64,000 nucleotides of DNA from an uncultured delta proteobacterium. Its GTDB lineage: Bacteria > Myxococcota_A > UBA9160 > JAFDET01. Position numbers and translations under genes: made by a program. Shown piece after piece: positions 8,216 through 16,423 of this stretch. The notes under the pieces are model-generated. The model was given only the letters and a program-made list of their open reading frames with translations. It made no database searches and was not told the DNA's origin. The stretch spans positions 19,986-83,985 of the forward strand of contig CAMYLJ010000014.1 of NCBI GenBank assembly GCA_947259215.1. The letters run 5' to 3'. The first letter of the stretch is position 1; each line of letters starts with the position of its first letter.

Positions 8216-9784
8216 ATGTCCTGGCAGTCCGAGGCCGACGAGATCGCGCGCCGCCGCGCGCTGGCCGGCGAGCACGGCGGCGCCGAGGCGGTGGCGCGCC
8301 AGCGCGAGCGGGGTCGCCTGCCCGTGCGCGAGCGGATCGAGGCCTTCGGCGACGCCGGAAGCTTTCGCGAGCAGGGCGGCCTGGCGGGCCACGCGGAGAC
8401 GGATGCCGAGGGGCGCGCCGTCTCCTTCACGCCCGCCAACTACGTGCTCGGGAGCGTGCGTGTCGATGGGCGCCCCGTGGTGGTGGGCGGCGAGGACTTC
8501 ACCCAGCGCGGCGGCTCCCCGTCGCCGGCGGGGCTGCGCAAGAGCGTCTTCGCCGAGGACCTGGCGTGCCGGCTGCGCGTGCCCCTGGTGCGCTTCCTCG
8601 AGGGCGCCGGTGGAAGCGTGGCCGGCTCCGCAGGCCGAGCCGCGCGCCCCGCCCCGGAGCCGCCGCCCGCCGCGCCCTTCGCGAGCCACCGCTTCCGCTC
8701 CATCGCCGCCGCCATGGCCCAGGCACCGGTCGCCTCGGCGGCGCTCGGCGCCGTGGCCGGCCTGCCCGCGGCCCGGCTGGTGGCGTCGCACTTCTCGGTG
8801 ATGACCCGCGACACGGCCCAGGTGCTGGTGGGCGGGCCCGCGCTGGTGGAGCGCGCGCTCGGCGAGCAGGCCAGCAAGGACGAGCTCGGCGGCGCCGCGG
8901 TGCACGGCCGGAGCGGCGTGGTGGACAACGTGGCGGCCGACGAGCACGATGCCCTGGCGCAGATCCGGCGCTTCCTCTCCTACCTGCCGACCAACGTCTG
9001 GGAGCCGGCGCCTGCGATTCCGTGCGAGGACGATCCGGAGCGCTGCGACGACGCGCTCGCGGCGATCGTGCCGCGCGATCGCCGCAAGGTCTACGATGCC
9101 CGGCGCCTGGTCGCCGTCGTGCTCGACCGGGGGAGCGTCTTCGAGCTGATGTCCGGATTCGGACGCGGGCAGGTGACGGCGCTGGCGCGCCTGGCCGGTC
9201 AGCCGGTCGGCGTGTGGGCCAACGATCCCCGCTTCTACGCCGGCAGCATGACGGCGGACGGCGCCCAGAAGGTGCGGCGCTTCGTCGACCTGTGCGACCA
9301 GTTCGGCCTTCCCGTGGTCTGCTTCATCGACGAGCCCGGCTTCATGATCGGATCGCGCGCCGAGCGCGAGGCCACCATCCGCCACGGCACGGCGGCGGCC
9401 TTCGCGGTGGTGCAGTCGCGCGTGCCGTGGGCCAGCGTGATGGTGCGCAAGTGCTACGGCGTCGCCGGCGCGGTCCACTTCGCGCCGGGCGCCTTCGTGC
9501 TGGCGTGGCCTTCCGCGGAGCAAGGCGCCTTACCCGTCGAGGGCGGGGTCGCCGTCGCCTTCCGCCGCGAGATCGCGGCCGCCCCGGACCCGGAGGCCCG
9601 CCGTCGGGAGCTGGAGGAGCAGCTGGCCGCCCGTAGAAACCCGTACGCGGCCGCGCAGCTCTTCGGCGTGCACGACCTCGTGGACCCGCGGCGCACCCGG
9701 CCCGAGCTGTGTGGGTGGCTGGAGTCCGTGCGTCCGCTGCTGGCGACGGAGCGCGGGCCCCGCAGCTGGCCGATCCGGCCCTAG
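8216..9784 (+). CDS. Acyl-CoA carboxylase carboxyltransferase (beta) subunit, 522 aa
   Basis: The reading matches the carboxyltransferase subunit of propionyl/methylcrotonyl/geranyl-CoA carboxylases: RERIEAFGDAGSFRE at the start, LPTNVWEPAP in the middle, then FELMSGFGRGQVTALARLAG, VGVWANDPRF and CYGVAGAVHFAPG, which form the acyl-CoA and biotin pockets. It should transfer CO2 from carboxybiotin to an acyl-CoA. The usual N-terminal RGGSSSxG-like oxyanion loop appears as RGGSPSPAG. No biotin carboxylase or carrier gene is adjacent, so the partner must lie elsewhere. Substrate is not predictable. Confidence 0.87.
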   Translation: MSWQSEADEIARRRALAGEHGGAEAVARQRERGRLPVRERIEAFGDAGSFREQGGLAGHAETDAEGRAVSFTPANYVLGSVRVDGRPVVVGGEDFTQRGGSPSPAGLRKSVFAEDLACRLRVPLVRFLEGAGGSVAGSAGRAARPAPEPPPAAPFASHRFRSIAAAMAQAPVASAALGAVAGLPAARLVASHFSVMTRDTAQVLVGGPALVERALGEQASKDELGGAAVHGRSGVVDNVAADEHDALAQIRRFLSYLPTNVWEPAPAIPCEDDPERCDDALAAIVPRDRRKVYDARRLVAVVLDRGSVFELMSGFGRGQVTALARLAGQPVGVWANDPRFYAGSMTADGAQKVRRFVDLCDQFGLPVVCFIDEPGFMIGSRAEREATIRHGTAAAFAVVQSRVPWASVMVRKCYGVAGAVHFAPGAFVLAWPSAEQGALPVEGGVAVAFRREIAAAPDPEARRRELEEQLAARRNPYAAAQLFGVHDLVDPRRTRPELCGWLESVRPLLATERGPRSWPIRP

Positions 9785-9830
9785 GCGCCCGCGCCTCAAC
9801 GCGCCTCCCGGTTCGACCGATGAGACCGCC

Positions 9831-10583
9831 GTGAGGTGGAGCGTTCTCGTCGGTCCGGCCCTCTTCGTGCTGACGTGCCTGGTGGCGGGGGTGCGGGTGC
9901 TGGCCCTGGGCCTGGGCACCGGGGGAATCCCCGAGCGGGCCATCGCGGTGGCGCTGCTCTCGGCCGGCGTCTGCGGCTACGCGCTGATCGGCGGTGTCCC
10001 CATGCTGCCCGGGCTCTCGCCGGCGAATCTCCACCTGGCCTCGGCCCTGGGCGACCTGGCGATCTCGGTCGGATGCGTGGCGTGTTGCCTGTTCACCTGG
10101 CGCACCTTCCGTCCGGACCAGACCTGGGCGGCGGGCGTCTTCACGGGATGCACGGCCGTACTCGCGATCGGCGCCGTCCTCGGCCTGGCGCGCGGCAGCT
10201 TCGCGCTGCCCTACGGCGACCGCCCACTCTCGTTCCGCGCCGGGCTCTTCGTGCAGTGGTTCGCGTTCGCCTGGACCAGCTGGGAGTCGCTGCGCTACCA
10301 GGCCTTGCTCCGGAGGCGCGTTCGCCTGGGTCTCTCGGATCCCGAGGTGGTGGCGCGCATCCTGATGTGGGGCGTTGCGTCCGGCTGCGCGGCGTTGCTG
10401 CTGGCCATGTACGCCGGGCTGTGGCTGCGGCGACCGGGCCTGGTGCCGAGCTTCGAGGAGGTCGCGTTGATCGCGGTGCCGGGGATCGGGGCCGCCGTCA
10501 GCGTCTGGCTCGCCTTCTTTCCGCCCGCCGGGTGGCGTCGCCGCTTCGCGGAGCGCGCGGTTACTCCAGGTCCGGAGGCGTGA
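9831..10583 (+). CDS. Seven-helix-type membrane protein of unknown function, 250 aa
   Basis: I do not recognise a family. From the GTG at 9831 (VRWSVLVGPALFVLTCLVAG) the protein shows about seven hydrophobic segments spaced over 250 residues, with short charged loops such as TWRTFRPDQTWA and RYQALLRRRVRLG. It has no obvious enzyme motif and could be a sensor or receptor-like inner-membrane protein. Its 3' end overlaps the convergent FAD oxidoreductase gene by 23 bases. Confidence 0.7.
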   Translation: MRWSVLVGPALFVLTCLVAGVRVLALGLGTGGIPERAIAVALLSAGVCGYALIGGVPMLPGLSPANLHLASALGDLAISVGCVACCLFTWRTFRPDQTWAAGVFTGCTAVLAIGAVLGLARGSFALPYGDRPLSFRAGLFVQWFAFAWTSWESLRYQALLRRRVRLGLSDPEVVARILMWGVASGCAALLLAMYAGLWLRRPGLVPSFEEVALIAVPGIGAAVSVWLAFFPPAGWRRRFAERAVTPGPEA

Positions 10584-11925
10584 CGGCGGCAATCCACGTG
10601 TCGTAGTCCCCGCCGTATCCCACCGCTTCCTGCCGCTCTCGCACCCGCGTCAGCACGCCCTCGAGCGTGGCTGCGTCGAGGGGCTCCGCCGCCTGGAGGT
10701 GCTCGGACACCGCATCGGCCAGCGCCCGGGCCTGCGCCAGCGCCGCGTCGACGATCTCCTCCTCGCCCTCGTGCCCGCCGGACAGGCCCAGGAACCGCTC
10801 CGCCAGCAACTCCGACACCATGGCGGCGTGCTTTCGCGACGCCACGATGTTGCCCTTGCCGGTGATGACGTTTCCCGCGGCGAAGGCGGTGGGAAAGCCG
10901 TCGAGCCGCCCGATGTCCCAGTCCTGGAAGGCGTAGAGCTCGCCCTGCATCGGGATGCCCTCGAGCGGGGCGGGGATGCTGCCGATCGAGCTGATCACGT
11001 AGGCGCCGCGTCGCTCGAAGGTCTCGTCGGTCTTGATGACGCGTCCGTCCTCGATGCGGGTGCGCCGGAAGCGCAGCCCCACGAGCCGGTCGTCCTCGAC
11101 CACGAGGCCGTCGGGCGCCGAGAGCGGCTCGAAGCGGAAGCGGTACTTGTCCATGGCCTTGTCGAGGAGCTTCCGGCGCGCGTTCGCCATCTTGGCGCGC
11201 CGCTCCTCGCTGGCGCCTTCCGGAATCTCCACCACGGGCATGTCCACGGCGCGGCGCCGGTAGTAGAGCGTGCAGCCCGCGAGCCCGAGGTCTTCCCAGG
11301 CGAGGTCGTGCTTCGCCAGGGTGCGCGGGATGCCCTTCACCTCGAGCTCCAGCATGGGCACCTCGATGCCGCGCTCGGCGAGCTTCGCCCGCGCGGTCTC
11401 GAGCATCAGCACCTTCACGACGTCGATCGAGGCGAGCCCGCCGCCCAGCACCATGACGTCGTCGGCGAGCTCGAAGGTCGGGCCGGCGTAGTCCTTCTCC
11501 TGGCTGTGGTTGAACCAGATGATGAAGGGGTTCTGGTACACGAGCCCGCGGTCCAGGAAATCGTCGGCGCCCTCGACCGGGACCGGCCGGTCGCGCCAGG
11601 CGCCGTTGGCGAGGACCACGGCGTTGAAGCCCCAGTCCCGGGCGAGCTCGGCGAAGCCGACGTCTCGCCCCACCGTCGTGTTGGGGACGAAGGCGACGTT
11701 CGGCTGCGTGAGCTTGCCGCCGATGGTCTCGTACTCCTTGCGCCGCAGGTCCACGTGCCAGCGGGGCAGCCCGTCTTCGATCTTTCCGTAGGGGCGCGGG
11801 TTCTGCTCGAAGACCGTCACCTGCACGCCCCGGGCGGCGAGGCGCCCCGCCACCTCCGCCCCGGCGGTGGCGCCGCCGATCACGGCCACCGCGTAGCTGC
11901 CCCCCGAGTCGCTCTGTGCTCCCAT
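10561..11925 (-). CDS. FAD/NAD(P)-dependent oxidoreductase, 454 aa
   Basis: The N-terminus AVAVIGGATAGAEVAGRLAA is a Rossmann dinucleotide-binding motif (GxGxxG-like) ended by the acidic FEQN. A second nucleotide motif appears at DVMVLGGGLASIDV, about residue 155, and the late GNVITGKGN is the FAD-closing GD/GN motif. The layout resembles ferredoxin-NADP reductase and the small subunit of glutamate synthase, which pass electrons between NAD(P)H and a partner. No ferredoxin or partner subunit is adjacent. The C-terminal helix region (about 390-454) is charged and unique. Confidence 0.85.
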   Translation of the reverse strand: MGAQSDSGGSYAVAVIGGATAGAEVAGRLAARGVQVTVFEQNPRPYGKIEDGLPRWHVDLRRKEYETIGGKLTQPNVAFVPNTTVGRDVGFAELARDWGFNAVVLANGAWRDRPVPVEGADDFLDRGLVYQNPFIIWFNHSQEKDYAGPTFELADDVMVLGGGLASIDVVKVLMLETARAKLAERGIEVPMLELEVKGIPRTLAKHDLAWEDLGLAGCTLYYRRRAVDMPVVEIPEGASEERRAKMANARRKLLDKAMDKYRFRFEPLSAPDGLVVEDDRLVGLRFRRTRIEDGRVIKTDETFERRGAYVISSIGSIPAPLEGIPMQGELYAFQDWDIGRLDGFPTAFAAGNVITGKGNIVASRKHAAMVSELLAERFLGLSGGHEGEEEIVDAALAQARALADAVSEHLQAAEPLDAATLEGVLTRVRERQEAVGYGGDYDTWIAAVTPPDLE

Positions 11926-11956
11926 GGCGGGCGATTGTACCTCGATCGCGCCGGCC

Positions 11957-13747
11957 TCAGGGCCGCGCGTCGGGATCCAGGTAGCCGAGGGCCTCGAGCC
12001 GGCGGCGCGTGTCGTCGGAGAGCGGCCGGCTGGTGTCGCGAGGCCTGTCGCCCTCCAGCGCCCGGCCCTCGTGCCGTTCCAGGAGCGCCCGCAGCGCGGC
12101 CGCCGCGTCGGGCTGCTCGCCGCCGAGGTCGCGGCGCTCCGCCGGGTCGCTCTCGGCGTCGAAGAGGAGCTCGGCGTCCTCCTCCCGGATCAGCGTGTAG
12201 CGCGGCCCCGTGATTCGGCTGCGCGCTCCGAATTCGCTCACCACGGGCGCGCGCGCCGGCCGGGCGTCCGTCCCGCGCGCGAGCAGGCTCCGGCCCTCGG
12301 CGCCCGGCAGCGGGGGCAGGCCGGCGGCGTCGAGCAGGGTCGGCACCGCGTCGAGGAGCGGCGTCGGACCCGGGACGCGCTCGGCCGGAAAGGGCGGCCC
12401 CGTGAACCAGAGCGGCACGTGCAGGTTCTCGATCCAGAGGTCGCCGTGCTCGAAGCCGCCGTGCTCGAAGAACTGCTCGCCGTGGTCGGCGGTGAAGAGC
12501 ACCAGCGTCTCGTCACTCCAGAGGCCGAGCGCCGCCAGGCTCTCGTGCAGACGCGCCACCTGATCGTCCAGGTAGGCGACCTCGCCCCGGTAGAGGCGCC
12601 GCAGCTGCGCCACGTCGTTGCGGGACGGACGCTCTTCGTGGCGGGCCAGATCGGCCAGGCGGGTCGCCGAGCCGTCCATGGGACCGCGGTAGGCGCGCGC
12701 CTCGTCGGACCAGTAGACGGCCGGCGGCTGGTAGTTCGTGTGCGGGTCCATGAAGTGCACGTACAGCAGGAAGGGCGTCTCCGGGTTCTGCGCGCGCCAC
12801 TCGGCGAAGACCCCGGCCCAGCGCAGGGCGGCGTTCACGGACTGCGTGGCGGCGCGCTTCTCCGAGGGGTTGCCGCCCACCATCTCGTACACGTCGAACC
12901 CCAGCTCGTGACCGGAGCCGGCCTCGAGGAAGCCGTTCTTCTGGAAGCCGGCGGTGTGGTAGCCGGCGCGCTCCAGGTGGCGCGCCAGCCGCGGCGCCGC
13001 GTCGTCGATGCGCGGGAGCGTGCCCTCGCGCTTGCGGCTGAATCCGACGCCGTCCGGGTCGAGGCTGGTCGGGTAGCGGGAGGTGAAGAGGCTCGCCATG
13101 GAGGCGAAGGTCCAGGGCGCCTGGGCCAGGGCGCGCTCGGCCACCAGCGAGCGCGCTGCGAGCCCATCCAGGAAGGGGCTCGGCGAAGGCTGCGCGCCGT
13201 AGGCGCCGAGGGCGTCGGCGCGCAACGTGTCCACCACCAGCACGATCAGGTCCGGGCGCGCAGGGCCCGCCGCCGGGGTCATGTGCGCGCGCAGGTCGGC
13301 CCGATCAGCGGCGGAGAGCAGGAGGGTGAGGGCGGCGCCGGCGCCCGTGGCGCCGATCACCCAGCCCGCGCCGGCGGCCGTGCGCGGAAGGCCCGCGCGG
13401 GCTGGGATGCAGGCCAGCAGGCAGAGCGCGGCGCCGAGCCCCGCCGGCCGCAGGGGATTGTCCAGTTCGACGGCCTCGCCTCGCCAGCCGCCGGTCCAGA
13501 GGATGACGCTCGCGCCGAGCAGGCACAGGCCGCCCGCGGCGAAGAGCGCGCGCCGCCAGGAGCGCCCCGGAGGGCCGGCCGCCAGCGCCAGCAGGGCGGC
13601 GGCCAGCGGCACGGCGGCCGGCAGGACCTGGTACCACGAGACCCGCAGCCCGCCGGGAAGGTCGAGGTCGGCGCCGCCCCCCGCGCTCAGCCAGAGCGGC
13701 GGGACCAGGGAAGCGGCGGCCAGCGCCAGGAGGGCCCGGATCGGCAT
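11957..13747 (-). CDS. Membrane-anchored sulfatase-like (alkaline phosphatase superfamily) protein, 596 aa
   Basis: About five N-terminal membrane helices (residues 1-170) precede a periplasmic sulfatase-type domain. Metal-binding features are present: LIVLVVDTLRADALGAYG at its start and TADHGEQFFEHGGFEHGD later. The nucleophile region reads APWTFASMASLFTSRYP, so the formylglycine Cys of true sulfatases (C-x-P-S-R) is replaced by Thr, as in the phosphotransferase-like branch. It may hydrolyse or transfer a sulfo- or phospho-group on an envelope substrate. The ATG at 13747 is chosen because the first helix starts there. Confidence 0.82.
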   Translation of the reverse strand: MPIRALLALAAASLVPPLWLSAGGGADLDLPGGLRVSWYQVLPAAVPLAAALLALAAGPPGRSWRRALFAAGGLCLLGASVILWTGGWRGEAVELDNPLRPAGLGAALCLLACIPARAGLPRTAAGAGWVIGATGAGAALTLLLSAADRADLRAHMTPAAGPARPDLIVLVVDTLRADALGAYGAQPSPSPFLDGLAARSLVAERALAQAPWTFASMASLFTSRYPTSLDPDGVGFSRKREGTLPRIDDAAPRLARHLERAGYHTAGFQKNGFLEAGSGHELGFDVYEMVGGNPSEKRAATQSVNAALRWAGVFAEWRAQNPETPFLLYVHFMDPHTNYQPPAVYWSDEARAYRGPMDGSATRLADLARHEERPSRNDVAQLRRLYRGEVAYLDDQVARLHESLAALGLWSDETLVLFTADHGEQFFEHGGFEHGDLWIENLHVPLWFTGPPFPAERVPGPTPLLDAVPTLLDAAGLPPLPGAEGRSLLARGTDARPARAPVVSEFGARSRITGPRYTLIREEDAELLFDAESDPAERRDLGGEQPDAAAALRALLERHEGRALEGDRPRDTSRPLSDDTRRRLEALGYLDPDARP

Positions 13748-13845
13748 CGCCGGCGGAACCCTAGCAGGGCCGGCAAGCGGCTCCAGCGGGTAACCTGGAT
13801 CGCCGCCTGGGGTGTCCAACTGCGAGGACGGCAGGAGCACGTGCG

Positions 13846-14409
13846 ATGGTGGCCGGGGTGTCCGGCAGCGAGGCCCAGGCAGGGGTGGCGGATCGGGAGG
13901 AGCGCTTCGCGGCCTTCGTGGCGACCCACCGCGAGCGGGCCGTGCGCCTGGCGTGGCGGCTCGTCGGCGGCGATGCCGCGGCGGCGGAGGACGTGGCGCA
14001 GGACGCCTTCGTCCGCGCCTGGCGCGCGCTCGACCGCTTCCGCGAGGAGGCCCGACTCGAGACCTGGTTCTATCGGATCCTCCTGCGGCAGGCCGCGAAC
14101 CACCGCCGTTGGCGAGGCGTGCGCGAGCGCTGGGCCGCCGTCGCCGGTGCCGCGCCGCCTGCGACCGCGGTGCCCGAAGAAGCGGACCCTGCCTTGCGCC
14201 GCCGGATCGCCGCGGCCCTGGACGGGCTCTCGCCCCGCCAGCGCGAGGTCTTCGTGCTGGTTCACCTGGAGGGGCTCAGCGTGCGCGAGTGCGCCGCGCT
14301 GGTTGGGCGCCGCGAGGGCACCGTGAAGAGCCACCTGCACCGCGCGCTCGAGGGCCTGCGCTCTCAGCTCGCGGACCTCGGAGTAGCCGACGGAGGAAAC
14401 GACGCATGA
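13846..14409 (+). CDS. ECF-type RNA polymerase sigma factor, 187 aa
   Basis: Sigma region 2 is seen in FAAFVATHRERAVRLAWRLV and DVAQDAFVRAWRALDRF with LETWFYRILLRQAANHRR; region 4 in LSPRQREVFVLVHLEGLS and GRREGTVKSHLHRALEGL. It has the two-domain length of an ECF sigma (extracytoplasmic stress control). AGGAG lies eight bases before its ATG. The stop overlaps the next gene (ATGA), which encodes a small membrane protein that is probably its anti-sigma, followed by a Spy-like periplasmic protein. It is divergent from the sulfatase-like gene. Confidence 0.93.
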   Translation: MVAGVSGSEAQAGVADREERFAAFVATHRERAVRLAWRLVGGDAAAAEDVAQDAFVRAWRALDRFREEARLETWFYRILLRQAANHRRWRGVRERWAAVAGAAPPATAVPEEADPALRRRIAAALDGLSPRQREVFVLVHLEGLSVRECAALVGRREGTVKSHLHRALEGLRSQLADLGVADGGNDA

Positions 14410-14762
14410 GTCGAGATCGCGACGACACGCTCCGCGAGCGTTTGCGCTCCGAATACGCACCGGAGCCGCTCTCGCCTGCGCGTGCGGCGGCATTCGACCG
14501 GCGCCTGCGCGAGCGCGTGGAGCGGGCGGGGCGCCGCTCCGCATGGCGCCCGGCCGTTCCGTTGATCCTGGCCGCGAGCGCGGCGGCCGTGCTGCTGGCC
14601 GTGTGGCTGCGCCCGGCACCCGAACGCGCCGCGGAGATGGCGGGCGCCTGGGAGCTGGAGCTGCTCTTCGCGAGCGACGTGGATCCGCGCGCAGACCGGG
14701 CGGAGGCCAACGCCCTGCCCGACGACTACCGGGCCATCGCGAGCCTCTGGCTCGACGAGTAA
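14406..14762 (+). CDS. Small single-helix membrane protein, probable anti-sigma factor, 118 aa
   Basis: The product has a charged cytosolic N-terminus of about 45 residues, one membrane helix (PLILAASAAAVLLAVWL) and a periplasmic tail ending DYRAIASLWLDE. Size, topology and ATGA overlap with the ECF sigma gene all fit an anti-sigma that holds the sigma at the membrane. The zinc-binding HxxxCxxC motif of ZAS anti-sigmas is absent, so it would be a different type. Function is inferred from context. Confidence 0.7.
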   Translation: MSRDRDDTLRERLRSEYAPEPLSPARAAAFDRRLRERVERAGRRSAWRPAVPLILAASAAAVLLAVWLRPAPERAAEMAGAWELELLFASDVDPRADRAEANALPDDYRAIASLWLDE

Positions 14763-14831
14763 CCCGGTCCGCGGCTCCGGGTGTCCAACGAACGGACACG
14801 GATCGATGGAAACGATCGAAAGGATGGACGC

Positions 14832-15485
14832 ATGATCCGATCGAAGCCCGCTCTGATGCTCGCCCTCCTGGCGTTTCTGATCGCCGGGGCGGCGTGGGCC
14901 CGACCGCCCCACGGCCCCGGCGGTCGCCACGGCCCGCCCGCCCGCATGATCGAGGAGCACGCGGAGGAGCTCGGTCTCGACCAGGAGACCCGCGAGGCCA
15001 TCCGCGAGCTCGTGGACGAGTCGCGCGACCAGGCCGAGGCGCTCCACGCCGAGCTGCACGAGCTGCGGCGCGGGATGCACGGCCTGCTCTCCGAGGACGA
15101 GCCCGACCCCGAGGCCGTGATGGCCCAGATCGACGCCATGGGCGCGGTCGAGACGCAGCTCCACAAGCACCGCGTCGGAACCATGCTGGCGATCCGCGCC
15201 AGGCTCTCTCCCGAGCAGCGCCAGGCGCTGACGCAGCTGCGTCACGAGGGTCGCGAGCGCTGGCTGGCGCCCCTGGACGAGGCCTGCGCCGAGGACGCCG
15301 AGCGCCTGTGCGACGGAGCCGAGGGCCCGTTCGAACGGATGCACTGCCTGCGGCAGCAGCAGGACGCGCTCTCCGAGGGCTGTTCCGAAGCCTTCCTCCA
15401 GCGGCGTCGCGAGAAGGGCCGCGGTGACTGGGGCGGTCGGCCGGCCGGGCCGCCGTTCGGATCGGAGCCGGAGCCCGGGCAGTGA
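14832..15485 (+). CDS. Spy/CpxP-like periplasmic protein with C-terminal Cys-rich GLG1-type motif, 217 aa
   Basis: A signal peptide (MIRSKPALMLALLAFLIAGA, cleaved after WA) precedes a His/Pro/Gly-rich linker. The central helices (residues about 45-140) carry LTQLRHEGRERW-like signatures of LTxxQ-type metal-sensing chaperones such as Spy, CpxP and ZraP. The C-terminal part has four cysteines in the order ACAEDAERLC, MHCLRQ and LSEGC, which fits a Cys-rich GLG1-type repeat. The ATG at 14832 follows AGGA. It is probably the output or modulator of the ECF sigma unit upstream, handling envelope or metal stress. Confidence 0.75.
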   Translation: MIRSKPALMLALLAFLIAGAAWARPPHGPGGRHGPPARMIEEHAEELGLDQETREAIRELVDESRDQAEALHAELHELRRGMHGLLSEDEPDPEAVMAQIDAMGAVETQLHKHRVGTMLAIRARLSPEQRQALTQLRHEGRERWLAPLDEACAEDAERLCDGAEGPFERMHCLRQQQDALSEGCSEAFLQRRREKGRGDWGGRPAGPPFGSEPEPGQ

Positions 15486-15559
15486 GCGCGGCGCTGCTGG
15501 TCGTCGTCGCACTGGTGGCGCTCTGGCTGGTGAATCTCCCCAAGGAGACCCAGCGCTGA
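15482..15559 (+). CDS. Possible 25-residue single-helix membrane peptide
   Basis: A GTG that overlaps the previous stop (GTGA) opens VSAALLVVVALVALWLVNLP followed by KETQR and TGA. The product would be one membrane helix with a positively charged end. Overlap with the Spy-like gene suggests coupled translation. It has no known homologue that I can name, and a chance frame of this length is possible. Confidence 0.4.
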   Translation: MSAALLVVVALVALWLVNLPKETQR

Positions 15560-15579
15560 CCCGCCTCCCTCCGCGCGGC

Positions 15580-15963
15580 TTAGAGCGCCAGCTCGAGGAT
15601 GGCGCGCTTGTCGTAGCGCCCCGTGAGGCGCGAGAGCGCGTCGGCGAGCCACATCTGCCAGCCGTACTTCGCGCGCAGCGCCGCGTAGGCGGTCGCGACC
15701 GTGGCGGCTTCGTCGACGATGCGCCCGCTTCCCTCCACCCACTCGCCGGTCACCCGCCCGAGTGCGGTACAGGGCGCCACGCGGATGCGCGAGCCATTGC
15801 GGAGCCGCTTCACCTTGCCGGCGTCGCCCTCGGTGAAGACGTAGAAGTGCTCGCCGGCCCGCGCGCACCAGACCGGCGTCTCCACGGCCTTGCCGCTCTT
15901 GCGGAAGGTGGCGAGGCTGACGTAGCTCTCGCGGTCCAGCGCGCGGCGCCCGGCGTCGTCCAT
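15580..15963 (-). CDS. PPOX-class flavin/F420-dependent oxidoreductase, 127 aa
   Basis: The protein resembles the short pyridoxamine-phosphate-oxidase-like family: YVSLATFRKSGKAVETPVWC at the N-terminus, then YVFTEGDAGKVKRLRNG and RVAPCTALGR, the split-barrel strands that bind FMN or F420. Members reduce diverse substrates or bind haem. The specific cofactor is not decidable from sequence here. The start codon is ATG at 15963, two bases from the stop of the upstream DoxX-like gene. Confidence 0.8.
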   Translation of the reverse strand: MDDAGRRALDRESYVSLATFRKSGKAVETPVWCARAGEHFYVFTEGDAGKVKRLRNGSRIRVAPCTALGRVTGEWVEGSGRIVDEAATVATAYAALRAKYGWQMWLADALSRLTGRYDKRAILELAL

Positions 15964-15965
15964 CC

Positions 15966-16352
15966 CTAGGCCTCCGCGTCCGGCCGCGTGTACCACCACG
16001 CCCACACGATGAAGAGCGCCTGGAAGGGCAGGCGGATCCAGCCGGCCGCCCCCACGCCCGAGCCGGGCCCGTCCGGGCCCACGTTCTCCAGCGCCATGTA
16101 GACGTTGGCGGGGAAGACGGCGATGAGCAGCGCGATGATCCCCCAGGCCGCCAGCACGCGAACGCGCGGCTCCAGCACGTAGACGCCGAGCACGATCTCC
16201 GCCAGTCCCGAGATCAAGTTCAGCCACTCCGGGTTCGGTAGCCCGGGGGGGATGATGGGCAGGTAGAACTCGGGGTTGAGCAGGTGGTTGAAGCCGGCGA
16301 GCACGTAGGCGGCCGCCATCAACCAGAGCAGGATCGTCTTGGCGCGGCTCAT
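15966..16352 (-). CDS. DoxX-like four-helix membrane protein, 128 aa
   Basis: Four predicted helices: ILLWLMAAAYVLAGFNHL, LISGLAEIVLGVYVL, LAAWGIIALLIAVFPANVYM and a last one at LPFQALFIVWAWWY. The pattern NHLLNPEFYLPIIPP followed by GLAEIxLGxxxL is that of the DoxX/DUF4345-type family. Such proteins are small membrane components often tied to thiol or quinone redox. It is co-directional with, and two bases from, the PPOX gene, so the pair looks like an operon. Function is not known. Confidence 0.78.
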   Translation of the reverse strand: MSRAKTILLWLMAAAYVLAGFNHLLNPEFYLPIIPPGLPNPEWLNLISGLAEIVLGVYVLEPRVRVLAAWGIIALLIAVFPANVYMALENVGPDGPGSGVGAAGWIRLPFQALFIVWAWWYTRPDAEA

Positions 16353-16423
16353 GCGCTCCTCCCGAGCTGGAACGCATTGTACGCCGCCGCGCAGGCGAGT
16401 GGCAGAGGATTCGTGGCCGAAGC

